Source: Chloroflexi bacterium ADurb.Bin325 (GTDB lineage Bacteria; Chloroflexota; Anaerolineae; CG2-30-64-16). From it: 35,696 bases of DNA. Within the stretch, counting starts at the first letter, position 1. The number at the start of each line of letters is the position of its first letter. Location: contig MWBF01000006.1 of NCBI GenBank assembly GCA_002068935.1, positions 1 to 35,696 of the forward strand, in the 5' to 3' direction. This document shows positions 8,573 through 17,245 of the stretch, piece by piece. The translations under genes were made by a program, and so were the position numbers. The notes beneath the pieces were generated by a model. That model had not been told where the DNA came from and searched no databases. It saw only the letters and a program-made list of their open reading frames with translations.

Positions 8573-10207
8573 ATGGCAGGGCCTGTTGGCTTGCCGGCGT
8601 GGCAGGCGTTGGAGCGCCACCAACGCGAGATTGCCGATGTGCACATGCGCGACCTGTTTGCGGCCGATCCGCAGCGCTTTGCGCGCTTCTCGCGACGCAT
8701 CGACGGCATCCTGTTCGACTATTCCAAGAACCGCATCACCGCGGAGACGATGGCGCTGCTGATGGATCTGGCGCGGCAGGCCGGGCTGGCCGAGAAGATC
8801 GAGGCGATGTTCACCGGCCAGAAGTACAACAACACGGAGAACCGGGCCGTCCTGCACATCGCGCTGCGCAACCGCGCCAACCGGCCCATCCTGGTGGACG
8901 GCGCGGACGTCATGCCGGCGGTCAACGCGGTCCTCGCGCAGATGCGGACCTTCAGCGAGGCGGTCCGCTCCGGCGCGTGGCGCGGCTACACGGGCAAGGC
9001 CCTCACCGACATCGTCAACATCGGCATCGGCGGCTCCGACCTGGGGCCGAAGATGGTCTGCGAGGCGCTGAAGCCCTACGGCCAGCCCGGCCTGCGCGTC
9101 CACTTCGTCTCCAACGTGGACGGCGCCGACCTGGCCGAGACGCTCAAGAGCATCGACCCGGAGACCGTGCTGTTCCTGATCGCCTCCAAGACCTTCACGA
9201 CCCAGGAGACGATGGCGAACGCGCACTCGGCGCGCGACTGGTTCCTGGCCGCGGCGCAGGACGAGGCCGCGGTCGCCCGACACTTCGTCGCCATGTCCAC
9301 CAACGCGCAGGAGGTCGCCCGGTTCGGCATCGATACGGCCAACATGTTCGAGTTCTGGGACTGGGTCGGCGGCCGCTATTCGCTCTGGTCCGCGGTGGGG
9401 CTGTCGATCGCGCTCTACCTGGGCATGGACAACTTCGAGGCGCTCCTGGCCGGCGCGCACCGGGTCGACGAGCACTTCCGCAACACGCGGTTCGAGGACA
9501 ACATCCCGGTCATCATGGGGCTGCTGGGCATCTGGTACAACAACTTCTTCGCCGCGCAGTCGCACGCCATCCTGCCCTACGACCAGTACCTGATGCACTT
9601 CTCGTCCTACTTCCAGCAGGGCGACATGGAGAGCAACGGCAAGCGCGTAACCCGCGCGGGCGAGCCGGTGGACTATCAGACCGGGCCGATCATCTGGGGC
9701 CAGCCGGGCACGAACGGCCAGCACGCCTTCTACCAGTTGATCCACCAGGGCACCAAGCTGATCCCCTGCGACTTCCTGGCCGCCGCGCAGAGCCACAGCC
9801 CGCTCGGCGAGCATCACACGCTGCTGCTCTCGAACTACTTTGCGCAGACCGAGGCCCTGATGAAGGGCAAGACCGCGGACGAGGTGCGCGCGGAGCTCGC
9901 GGCCGCGGGGACGCCCTACAGCGAGATGCTCGTCTCGGCCAAGACCTTCCCCGGCAACCGGCCGACCAACTCGTTCCTCTACCCGAAGCTGACGCCGGAG
10001 ACGCTGGGCTCGCTCATCGCGCTCTACGAGCACAAGATCTTCACGCAGGGCGCGATCTGGGATGTCAACTCGTTCGATCAGTGGGGCGTCGAACTGGGCA
10101 AGCAGCTCGCCAAGGCGATCCTGCCGGAGCTGCGCACCGCGGACGAGATCCGCGCGCACGACGCATCGACCAACGGCCTGATCAACTACTACAAGAGCAT
10201 ACGCTGA
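8573..10207 (+). CDS. pgi: Glucose-6-phosphate isomerase
   Basis: This enzyme interconverts glucose-6-phosphate and fructose-6-phosphate. At 544 residues it matches the long E. coli/eukaryotic type (about 549), not the short type of about 450 residues found in many bacteria. [14 protein letters not shown] binds the phosphate. [10 protein letters not shown] carries the catalytic Glu, [17 protein letters not shown] carries the ring-opening His, and [11 protein letters not shown] near the C-terminus carries the catalytic Lys. The ATG at 8573 has AAGGAG at 8561-8566. It is followed after 20 bp by pgm, so the pair links fructose-6-phosphate (the transaldolase product) with glucose-1-phosphate. Confidence 0.96.
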   Translation: MAGPVGLPAWQALERHQREIADVHMRDLFAADPQRFARFSRRIDGILFDYSKNRITAETMALLMDLARQAGLAEKIEAMFTGQKYNNTENRAVLHIALRNRANRPILVDGADVMPAVNAVLAQMRTFSEAVRSGAWRGYTGKALTDIVNIGIGGSDLGPKMVCEALKPYGQPGLRVHFVSNVDGADLAETLKSIDPETVLFLIASKTFTTQETMANAHSARDWFLAAAQDEAAVARHFVAMSTNAQEVARFGIDTANMFEFWDWVGGRYSLWSAVGLSIALYLGMDNFEALLAGAHRVDEHFRNTRFEDNIPVIMGLLGIWYNNFFAAQSHAILPYDQYLMHFSSYFQQGDMESNGKRVTRAGEPVDYQTGPIIWGQPGTNGQHAFYQLIHQGTKLIPCDFLAAAQSHSPLGEHHTLLLSNYFAQTEALMKGKTADEVRAELAAAGTPYSEMLVSAKTFPGNRPTNSFLYPKLTPETLGSLIALYEHKIFTQGAIWDVNSFDQWGVELGKQLAKAILPELRTADEIRAHDASTNGLINYYKSIR

Positions 10208-10227
10208 CGACCGAGGGAGGGAGATCC

Positions 10228-11895
10228 ATGACGAGTCTGCATCCGCTGGCGGGCAAGCCGGCCCCCCACGACATGCTGGTCAATGTGCCGCGGCTGATCT
10301 CGGCCTACTACACCGTCGAGCCGGATCCGTCCGATCCGGCCCAGCGCGTGTCCTTCGGCACATCGGGCCACCGCGGCTCGGCCTTCAGGGCCAGCTTCAA
10401 CGAGGCCCACATCCTCGCCATCTCCCAGGCCATCTGCGAGTTTCGCGCGGGACAGGGCATCAGCGGCCCGCTCTTCATCGGCATGGATTCGCACGCCCTC
10501 TCCGAGCCGGCGCTCGCCAGCGCCGTCGAGGTATTTGCCGGCAACGGACAGGAGATCATCCTCGACGCGGGCACGGGCCGCGGCATCGGGTACACGCCCA
10601 CGCCGGTGATCTCGCACGCGATCCTCAGCTACAACCGCGGCCGGGCCAGCGGCCTGGCCGACGGCGTGGTCATCACGCCCTCGCACAACCCGCCGGACGA
10701 CGGCGGCTTCAAGTATAACCCGCCGGCCGGCGGCCCCGCTGACACGGGCACGACGAAGGCGATCCAGGCCCGCGCCAACGAGATCCTGGAGGGCGGCCTG
10801 CGCGCGGTCAAGCGCATGACGCTGGCACGCGCGATGCAGGCCCCGACCACGCACCTGCACGACTACATCACGCCGTATGTCTCGGATCTGCGCAACGTCA
10901 TCGACATCCCGGCCATCGCAGCCTCCGGCCTCAAGATCGGCGCGGACCCGATGGGCGGCGCGACCGTCGGCTACTGGCAGCCGATCGCCGAGATGTACGG
11001 GCTGAACATCGAGGTCGTCAACCCGCGCGTGGATCCGACCTTCGGCTTCATGACCGTGGACAAGGACGGCAAGATCCGCATGGACTGCTCGTCGCCCTAC
11101 GCCATGGCGAGCCTGGTCGATCTCAAGGATCGGTTCGATGTCGCGTTCGGCAACGACACGGACGGCGACCGGCACGGCATCGTAGCGCCGAGCGTCGGCC
11201 TGATGAACCCCAACCATTATCTGGCCGTCGCCATCTGGTATCTGTACCAGCACCGGCCCGGCTGGCGCGGCGACGCCGCGGTCGGCAAGACGCTGGTCTC
11301 CAGCTCGATGATCGACCGGGTGGCCGCGCACCTGGGCCGCCGGCTGGCCGAGGTGCCGGTCGGCTTCAAGTGGTTCGTGGACGGCCTGGTGGATGGCTCG
11401 TTCGGCTTCGGCGGCGAGGAGAGCGCGGGCGCGTCCTTCCTGCGGCGCGACGGCGCGGTCTGGACCACGGACAAGGACGGCATCATCCTCGACCTGCTCG
11501 CCGCGGAGATCACCGCGGTCACGGGCAGCGATCCGGGCGTGCACTACCGCAGGCTGACCGAGCAGTTCGGCGCGCCGGCGTATGAGCGCGCGGACGTCGC
11601 GGCGACGCGGGAACAGAAGGCCGTGCTAGAGCGTCTGTCGCCCGAGATGGTCGCGGCGCAGGAGCTGGCCGGCGAGCGGATCATCGCCAAGCTCACCGCC
11701 GCGCCCTTCAACAACGCGCCCATCGGCGGCCTCAAGGTGGTCACGGAGAACGGCTGGTTCGCCGCGCGGCCGTCCGGCACCGAGGATGTCTACAAGGTCT
11801 ATGCGGAGAGCTTCCGGGGCCAGGAGCACCTGAAGCAGATCTTCGGCGAGACGCAGGAGATCGTTGCGGCCGCGTTCCGCGCGGCGGGGCTGTAG
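10228..11895 (+). CDS. pgm: Alpha-D-glucose phosphoglucomutase
   Basis: This enzyme interconverts glucose-6-phosphate and glucose-1-phosphate, giving the precursor of ADP- or UDP-glucose. It has 555 residues, the length of E. coli Pgm (546). FGTSGHRG is at 43-50. The phosphoserine loop ITPSHNPP has S152 as the phosphorylated residue. The metal-binding loop is D310-T-D312-G-D314, the sugar-recognition loop is GGEESAGAS, and the phosphate-binding [15 protein letters not shown] is near the C-terminus. GGGAGGGAG lies just before the ATG. It is the last gene of the + strand operon and is followed by a 9-bp perfect hairpin before the convergent epimerase gene. Confidence 0.96.
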   Translation: MTSLHPLAGKPAPHDMLVNVPRLISAYYTVEPDPSDPAQRVSFGTSGHRGSAFRASFNEAHILAISQAICEFRAGQGISGPLFIGMDSHALSEPALASAVEVFAGNGQEIILDAGTGRGIGYTPTPVISHAILSYNRGRASGLADGVVITPSHNPPDDGGFKYNPPAGGPADTGTTKAIQARANEILEGGLRAVKRMTLARAMQAPTTHLHDYITPYVSDLRNVIDIPAIAASGLKIGADPMGGATVGYWQPIAEMYGLNIEVVNPRVDPTFGFMTVDKDGKIRMDCSSPYAMASLVDLKDRFDVAFGNDTDGDRHGIVAPSVGLMNPNHYLAVAIWYLYQHRPGWRGDAAVGKTLVSSSMIDRVAAHLGRRLAEVPVGFKWFVDGLVDGSFGFGGEESAGASFLRRDGAVWTTDKDGIILDLLAAEITAVTGSDPGVHYRRLTEQFGAPAYERADVAATREQKAVLERLSPEMVAAQELAGERIIAKLTAAPFNNAPIGGLKVVTENGWFAARPSGTEDVYKVYAESFRGQEHLKQIFGETQEIVAAAFRAAGL

Positions 11896-11920
11896 CCGGC
11901 TCGCCGCGGCCGCAGCAGGA

Positions 11921-11951
11921 CGCCCCCGACTCCCGCCGGGGATCGGGGGCG
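11921..11951. terminator. Hairpin between convergent pgm and AGE genes
   Basis: CGCCCCCGA (11921-11929) pairs perfectly with TCGGGGGCG (11943-11951) around a 13-nt loop. It begins 25 bp after the pgm stop and ends 6 bp before the stop of the opposing epimerase gene, so it could end transcription from both sides. There is no T tract, so it is a hairpin-only candidate. Confidence 0.55.
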
Positions 11952-11957
11952 CATCGT

Positions 11958-13220
11958 TCACCGTTGCGCCGGCCCATCCCCCCGCCGGAGCTCCTCCATC
12001 AGTTGCCAGCACACCAGCTCCATGCGCGGCACGTGGAACGCGCCCTTGTACGTGTTGCCCTTGATGGTCGAGGAGAGCCGGCCGTCGCGGTGCAGATAGC
12101 CGAACCATTCGCCATGCTCGCGGTCGGGGAAGCGGGCGTAGGCCCAGTCGTGGATCATGCGGTGCCAGCGCGCGTATCTCGCCTCCCCCGTCAGACGGTA
12201 GGCCATCAGCGTCGCGATGATGGCCTCGTTCTGCGGCCACCAGAACTTCATGTCGTGCCAGTATTCCTGCACGGGCAGCCCGCGCACGTCCACGAAATAG
12301 GTGATGCCCCCGTGCTCCCGATCCCAGCCGCGCGGCCACATCCAGTCCAGGATGGTCAGGCCCATCTGTAGCAGCCCGGCGTCGTTGCCGCGCTCGCGCG
12401 CCTCCTGCATAATGAACCAGGCCGCCTCGATGGCGTGGCCGGGGTTCAGCGTCCGGCCGTCGAAGTGATCCAGGAACTCGCCGTCCGCGCCGACGGTCTC
12501 CAGCACGGCCGCCAGCTCCGGGTGCATGTGATAGCGCCGGATCTCGTCGACATAGCGGTCGATCGCGGCGTTGCAGAAGGCGCGGCGCTCCGCATCCGGC
12601 TCCGCCGACCGGCTGGCAGGCCCCAACGCCCGGCGCAAGATCTGCGCGGTGACGAGCATGATCATCGGCGTCGCGAGGCCGCGCATCGGCCGGGTCTGCG
12701 CGTCCCATTTGGGCGGGAGGACGCCGGGCGTGTCCAGATAGCCCTGCACGCGGCGATACAGCTCGAACGCCTGCTCGACCGCGGCCGCATCGCCGGCCGC
12801 GCGGCCGTACGCGGCGAGGCCCGCGATCATGAATGCCTCGCTGAAGACGTAGCGACGCTTGCGCAGCGGCCGCCCCTGCCGATCCACCAGGAAGAACATG
12901 CGGCCATCCGCGTCGAAGCCGTGCTGTCGCAGAAAGTCAAGGCCGTGCCGCGCCCACCGGAGCCACTCCAGCCGCGGGGCCGCCTCCGCATAGAGGGTCG
13001 CCAACAGCCAGACGGCCCGCCCTTGCAGCCAGATGGCCTTGTCGGTGTCCAGGAGCGCGCCGTCCCGGTCGCGCGAGAACAGGAAGCCGCCGTATTCCTC
13101 GTCGATGCAGCGCGGGAACCAGAACGGCAGCGTGCTGTCGAGCAGGCCGTCGCGGTAGGTCACCAGCAGGCTGTCGATGCGCCCTGGCGTCATCAGGTTT
13201 TCACTGGGTTCATCTGTCAT
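11958..13220 (-). CDS. N-acylglucosamine 2-epimerase (AGE family)
   Basis: This 420-residue (alpha/alpha)6-barrel enzyme probably interconverts N-acetylmannosamine and N-acetylglucosamine. The family's conserved blocks are present: RYVFSEAFMIAGLAAYG, NPGHAIEAAWF, WWPQNEAI and, near the C-terminus, EWFGYLHRDG then KGAFHVPRMEL. The last pair closely follows the mammalian renin-binding protein/AGE pattern (WFGYLNREG, KGCFHVPR), which favours AGE over cellobiose 2-epimerase. The ATG at 13218-13220 has GGGAGGG upstream on this strand; an in-frame upstream start at 13262 has no such support. The neighbouring N-acetylneuraminate-lyase-like gene, 87 bp upstream, points to sialic-acid catabolism. An alternative is a mannose or cellobiose epimerase. 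Confidence 0.85.
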   Translation of the reverse strand: MTDEPSENLMTPGRIDSLLVTYRDGLLDSTLPFWFPRCIDEEYGGFLFSRDRDGALLDTDKAIWLQGRAVWLLATLYAEAAPRLEWLRWARHGLDFLRQHGFDADGRMFFLVDRQGRPLRKRRYVFSEAFMIAGLAAYGRAAGDAAAVEQAFELYRRVQGYLDTPGVLPPKWDAQTRPMRGLATPMIMLVTAQILRRALGPASRSAEPDAERRAFCNAAIDRYVDEIRRYHMHPELAAVLETVGADGEFLDHFDGRTLNPGHAIEAAWFIMQEARERGNDAGLLQMGLTILDWMWPRGWDREHGGITYFVDVRGLPVQEYWHDMKFWWPQNEAIIATLMAYRLTGEARYARWHRMIHDWAYARFPDREHGEWFGYLHRDGRLSSTIKGNTYKGAFHVPRMELVCWQLMEELRRGDGPAQR

Positions 13221-13307
13221 CGCATCGCCCTCCCGTCGATCGCCCCTGGCGCAGGCTCGCAAGGTCGCAGAAAGCCGCGCCGGGGGAGCTTCCGTCGCCC
13301 CGTCTCC

Positions 13308-14198
13308 TTACAGCGCGGCGAGCTCGGCAAAGCCGGCCTCGTGCAGCCCGGCGCGCAGCGCGGCAAGCTGCGCCTCCGCCGCGGGCACGTTGGGCAGCCG
13401 CGGCCGGCCGCAGTCGAACCCCAGCACGCGCAGCGCCTCGCGGAGCGCGGCCGCGAAGCCCATGTCGAGCAGCAGGCCGGTGACGCGGTTGGCGCGCTGC
13501 TGCAAATCGAGCGCACGCGGCGCGTCGCCGGCGGCCAGGCTCGCATAGATCTCCCGATAGACGCCGGGCATGATGTTGAGGGTGGAGCCGATGCAGCCGG
13601 CCGCGCCGTACATCCGCGCCAGCGCGGCCTGCTCGTCCATCCCGGAGAAGACGGTCCAACCGTTCGACCTGAACCGGACGAGCTGGTTCATCTCGTACAT
13701 GTTCGGCCCGGTATACTTCGTGCCCGCCAGGTTGGGGATGTGGCCCAGGTCGCGCATCAGCGCGGCCGCGTCGCGGGAGGAGCCGAAGAGGTAGGATAGG
13801 AAGGGCAGCTCCGCCGCGGCCGCCGCAATCGCCTCGAAGAAGGGTACGATCCCGTGAGCATCGTACAGCACCGGCGGCAGGATGCTGCTGACGCCCGCCG
13901 CGCCCGCGGACCGGGCGTGCTCGGCCAGCCGCCGGGCATCCTTGAGCGCCGCGGCCCCCACATGCACGATCACGGGCACGCGGCCCGCAACCTGATCCAG
14001 CACGGTCTCCGTCACCAGGATGCGCTCCTGCACGGTCTGGAGCGGGCCTTCGCCCGTGCTGCCGCAGACATAGAACCCGCTGACGCCCCTGGCCAGCAGA
14101 TGATCGACAAGCGCGCGCAGGACCTCGACGTTGACATCATCCTGCGGCGTGTACGGCGTCAGCAGGGCCGGCCAGCAGCCCTCGAATGTGCGCATCAT
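13308..14198 (-). CDS. DapA/NanA-family aldolase, probably N-acetylneuraminate lyase
   Basis: This 296-residue TIM-barrel class I aldolase probably cleaves N-acetylneuraminate to N-acetylmannosamine and pyruvate. The pyruvate carboxylate motif is CGSTGEG (residues 45-51); GSTGE is usual for the lyase, whereas dihydrodipicolinate synthase has GTTGE. The Schiff-base lysine is K161 in AGTKYTGPNMYEM and the active-site Tyr is Y136 in FLSYLFG. GGGGAGGA precedes the tandem ATG ATG start. It shares a strand and likely a transcript with the AGE gene, giving the two-step route from Neu5Ac to GlcNAc known in bacteria that use AGE in place of NanE. The KDG/KDPG-type aldolases of this family are an alternative, and one would complete the uronate pathway seen here. 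Confidence 0.75.
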   Translation of the reverse strand: MMRTFEGCWPALLTPYTPQDDVNVEVLRALVDHLLARGVSGFYVCGSTGEGPLQTVQERILVTETVLDQVAGRVPVIVHVGAAALKDARRLAEHARSAGAAGVSSILPPVLYDAHGIVPFFEAIAAAAAELPFLSYLFGSSRDAAALMRDLGHIPNLAGTKYTGPNMYEMNQLVRFRSNGWTVFSGMDEQAALARMYGAAGCIGSTLNIMPGVYREIYASLAAGDAPRALDLQQRANRVTGLLLDMGFAAALREALRVLGFDCGRPRLPNVPAAEAQLAALRAGLHEAGFAELAAL

Positions 14199-14325
14199 TA
14201 AATCCTCCCCGGCTGACCTCCGCCCCCCGGCTCCCCTTCAAGAGCGGGTGATGCAGTCTCTCAGCAATTCTCGGATAGATTAGCCGTGGCATCAGCCGCC
14301 CGGCTTGCCGATGCGGCCCGTGAAG

Positions 14326-14354
14326 ATTGTAACCCGCGGGCGGATGTTGGCCAA
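14326..14354 (-). promoter_or_regulatory. Sigma70-like promoter for the aldolase/AGE unit
   Basis: On the minus strand TTGGCC (14354-14349), a 17-bp spacer and TACAAT (14331-14326) form a promoter pointing to the aldolase gene about 130 bp away. The leader between them carries the short motif ATCTATCCGAGAAT (14280-14267). The elements are consistent but unproven. Confidence 0.5.
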
Positions 14355-14390
14355 ACTCTCGCTGGCGAGGTCGCGGCCGGGATCCCCGCA

Positions 14391-14420
14391 TTGACGCGAC
14401 AGGCCCGGCAATGTTATAGT
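14391..14420 (+). promoter_or_regulatory. Sigma70-like promoter for the molybdo-hydroxylase operon
   Basis: TTGACG (14391-14396), an 18-bp spacer and TATAGT (14415-14420) form a good match to a housekeeping promoter. Transcription would start near 14427, about 68 nt before the first start codon, leaving a leader with AGGAGGAGG and a strong hairpin. It lies about 40 bp from the opposing promoter. Confidence 0.6.
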
Positions 14421-14449
14421 GTGCCCGCACAGCCCGGAAACAGGAGGAG

Positions 14450-14472
14450 GGACGCCGCGCAGCGCGGCGTCC
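14450..14472 (+). promoter_or_regulatory. Leader hairpin overlapping an SD-like sequence
   Basis: GGACGCCGCG (14450-14459) pairs perfectly with CGCGGCGTCC (14463-14472) over a CAG triloop. The 5' arm abuts AGGAGGAGG (14442-14450), which is the only strong SD-like stretch before the ATG at 14495 and is about 45 nt away from it. The 22 nt between the hairpin and the start contain no SD. The structure may affect translation or be an RNA-stability element. Confidence 0.5.
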
Positions 14473-14494
14473 TCGAACATCCGAACTACACCAG

Positions 14495-17245
14495 ATGCCA
14501 CGACAAGATATCACCTTCACCGTCAACCGCCGCACCGTCAGCGTAACAGTCGACCCGGCCGCGCCCCTGCTCGACGTGCTGCGCGGGCCGCTGGGCCTGA
14601 CCGGCGCAAAGCAGGGCTGCGACTACGAGGGCGAGTGCGGCGCATGCACCGTCCTGCTCGACGGCCAGCCCGTGCGCGCGTGCCTGACGCCCGCGGGCAA
14701 GGTCGCGGGCCGCGAGGTGCTCACCGTCGAGGGGCTGGCCGCGGCGGACGCGCTGTACCCGCTCCAGGCCGCATTCATCGCGCACGGCGCGGTCCAGTGC
14801 GGCTTCTGCACGCCCGCCATGCTGCTGTCAGCCAAGGCGCTGCTCGATCGCGTGCCGGACCCGACCCCGGATCAGGTCATCGAGGCGCTGGACGGCCAGC
14901 TCTGCCGCTGCACCGGGTACGCAAAGATCGTCGCCGCGGTGCAGTCCGCGGCCGCGACGCTGCGCGGCGAGGTTGCCCCGGCCGCGCCCGCGACGGCGGC
15001 CCCGGTCATCGGCGGCAGCGCGCTGCGCGTGGACTCGGTCGCCAAGGTGACGGGCGCGGCGCAGTATGTCGAAGACATGCGCGTGCCCGGCCTGCTGCAC
15101 GTCCAGGTCCTGCGCTCGCCCCATCACCATGCGCGGCTGCTGGCGCTGGACGCGGCCGCGGCGCGCCGCGTGCCGGGCGTCGTCGCGGTGCTGGCCGCCG
15201 AGGACATCCCCGGCGAGAACGGGCTGGGCGACTACAGCGAGGACGAGCCGCTGCTCGCGCCGGTCGGCGCGACGCTGCGCATGGTCGGCGCGCCCATCGC
15301 GCTCGTGGTCGCCGAGACGCCGGCCGCCGCGGCGGAGGGGGTCGCGGCCATCGATGTGCGCTACGACATTTTGCCGCACGCCTTCGAGGTTGCCGACGCG
15401 CTGGCGCCCGGCGCGCCGCACATCGCGGGCGACGGCAACGTGCTCTCCGCAGAGCAGTTGCAGATGGGCGATCTGCCCGCGGCGCTGGCCGCGGCGGAGG
15501 TGAGCCTGGCGCGCGAATACCGCACGGCCTACCTGGAACACAGCGCGCTCGAACGGGAGACCGTGCTCGGCTACCCGGACGATGCGGGCCGCCTCACGAT
15601 CATCGGCGGGACGCACGAGCCCTACTATCAGCAAAAGTACATCGCGGGCGCGCTCGCCCTCCCGCTGGAGCAGATACGCGTCATCCTGCCGCCCACCGGC
15701 GGGTCGTTCGGCGGCAAGCAGGACCCCTGGCCCTTCGTGGCGACCGCGCTCGCGGTCCTGCGCACGGGCCGGCCCGCCCGCCTGATGTTCACGCGCCGCG
15801 AGTCCTTCGCCGCCTCGCCCAAGCGCCACCCGTATGTCGTACACAACCGCATCGCCGCGACGCGCGCGGGCCGGCTCCTGGCGCTGCGCGCGGAGATCGA
15901 CGCAAACACCGGCGCATACGACAGCGGCGGCAAGTACATCCCGAACTATGCGATCATCGCGAGCGGCGGCCCGTATCGCTGGCCCGCGGTCGATCTCAGC
16001 GCGCGCACGGTCTACACGAACGGGCCGAAGGCGGGCCAGTACCGCGGCTACGGCACCGCGCAGGCCGCGTTCGCCACGGAATGCCTGCTCGACGAGCTGG
16101 CCCAGGCGCTCGACATGGATCCGCTGGCGCTGCGCCGCGCGAACGCGCTGCTCGACGGGGAGACGACCTGGCTCGGCTACTCCACCGGCGAGTCGCTCGG
16201 CTTTGTCGAGGTGCTGGCCGCGGTGGAGCCGCACTACCGCGCGCTGCTGGCGGACGCCGCGGCGTTCAACGAGGCGGCCGGCCCCGTGCGCCGCGGGGTC
16301 GGGCTGGCCGGCATGTGGTACCGCTTCGGCAAGTCCGGCTCGCTCCGCATCGAGGCGCACGCGGAGCTGACGCGCGACGGCCAGTTCACCATCTACTGCA
16401 CCGCGCCCGACTACGGCCAGGGCACCAACACCGCGATGGCGCAGATGGCCGCGGAGACGCTCGGCGTCCCGCGCGCGCACGTCGCGGTGGTCAACGCCGA
16501 CACCGGGCGCGCGCCCGACAGCGGCATCCAGGGCGCTTCGCGCGCGACCTATTTCGTGGGCGGCGCGGTCGTCTCCGCGGCCACGAACCTGCGCGCCGTG
16601 CTGCTAGGCATCGCGGCGGAGCTGCTCGACGCCGCGCCCGACACCCTCATGTTGCAGGCCGGCCGCGTGACCAGCCCGACCACGCACGCGGAGGTTACGC
16701 TGGCCGAGGTCGCGGCCGAGTTCGACCGCATCGGCCATGCGCGCCGCGTGCGCGGCGTCTTCGACCTGTCCGACCGCTTCCCGGCCGAGACCCGGCCCAC
16801 CTACCTGCCCCTGTTCGTGACCGGCGCGCACGTCGCCGAGGTCGAGACGGATCTGCGCACCGGCGAGGTTCGCGTGCTGCGCATGATCGCGGCCCACGAC
16901 GTCGGCCGCGTGATCAACCGCCCCGACGCGGAGGGGCAGATCGAGGGCGCGGTGCTGATGGGGGTCGGCGCGGCGCTGCTGGAGGAGGTGCTGCCGGGCC
17001 ACACGACCGGGCTGGCCGATTACTATCTGCCGACCGCCAGATCCATGCCGCAGATCGACGTGCTGCTCGTGGAGGTGGCCGGCCGCCACGGCCCGTTCGG
17101 CGTCAAGGGGCTGGGCGAGGCCGCCATGCTGCCCGCGGTGCCCGCGATCATCAACGCGACCTCGCGCGCGATCGGCCGACGGCTGCGCGCCATCCCGGCC
17201 ACGCCGGAGCGCGTGCTGGCCGCCATCCGGAGCGACGCTGCATGA
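14495..17245 (+). CDS. Fused 2Fe-2S/molybdopterin hydroxylase (xanthine dehydrogenase/aldehyde oxidoreductase family)
   Basis: This 916-residue enzyme carries the iron-sulfur and molybdenum domains in one chain, as in Desulfovibrio aldehyde oxidoreductase (907 residues). The ferredoxin-type cluster has C42, C48, C51 and C63. The second cluster has C102, C105, C137 and C139 (QCGFC and CRC). After an Ala/Pro-rich linker (about 158-171) the molybdopterin part has PTGGSFGGKQD, RGYGTAQAAF, DYGQGTNT and, near the C-terminus, VKGLGEAAML, where E875 corresponds to the base that activates the Mo-bound water. The RGxG block resembles purine or aldehyde hydroxylases, while the AYRCSFR loop of CO dehydrogenase is absent. 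Substrate cannot be fixed from sequence. The stop overlaps the FAD subunit start (ATGA). No SD is visible close to the ATG. Confidence 0.88.
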   Translation: MPRQDITFTVNRRTVSVTVDPAAPLLDVLRGPLGLTGAKQGCDYEGECGACTVLLDGQPVRACLTPAGKVAGREVLTVEGLAAADALYPLQAAFIAHGAVQCGFCTPAMLLSAKALLDRVPDPTPDQVIEALDGQLCRCTGYAKIVAAVQSAAATLRGEVAPAAPATAAPVIGGSALRVDSVAKVTGAAQYVEDMRVPGLLHVQVLRSPHHHARLLALDAAAARRVPGVVAVLAAEDIPGENGLGDYSEDEPLLAPVGATLRMVGAPIALVVAETPAAAAEGVAAIDVRYDILPHAFEVADALAPGAPHIAGDGNVLSAEQLQMGDLPAALAAAEVSLAREYRTAYLEHSALERETVLGYPDDAGRLTIIGGTHEPYYQQKYIAGALALPLEQIRVILPPTGGSFGGKQDPWPFVATALAVLRTGRPARLMFTRRESFAASPKRHPYVVHNRIAATRAGRLLALRAEIDANTGAYDSGGKYIPNYAIIASGGPYRWPAVDLSARTVYTNGPKAGQYRGYGTAQAAFATECLLDELAQALDMDPLALRRANALLDGETTWLGYSTGESLGFVEVLAAVEPHYRALLADAAAFNEAAGPVRRGVGLAGMWYRFGKSGSLRIEAHAELTRDGQFTIYCTAPDYGQGTNTAMAQMAAETLGVPRAHVAVVNADTGRAPDSGIQGASRATYFVGGAVVSAATNLRAVLLGIAAELLDAAPDTLMLQAGRVTSPTTHAEVTLAEVAAEFDRIGHARRVRGVFDLSDRFPAETRPTYLPLFVTGAHVAEVETDLRTGEVRVLRMIAAHDVGRVINRPDAEGQIEGAVLMGVGAALLEEVLPGHTTGLADYYLPTARSMPQIDVLLVEVAGRHGPFGVKGLGEAAMLPAVPAIINATSRAIGRRLRAIPATPERVLAAIRSDAA

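Noticed and set aside
14199-14300. TPP riboswitch before the aldolase gene (GCTGAGAG, then ACCCGCTCTTGAA on the minus strand)
   Set aside because: The CTGAGA and ACCC elements fit in part, but the GGGGTGC and GAACCTGAT segments are missing and the genes have no link to thiamine.
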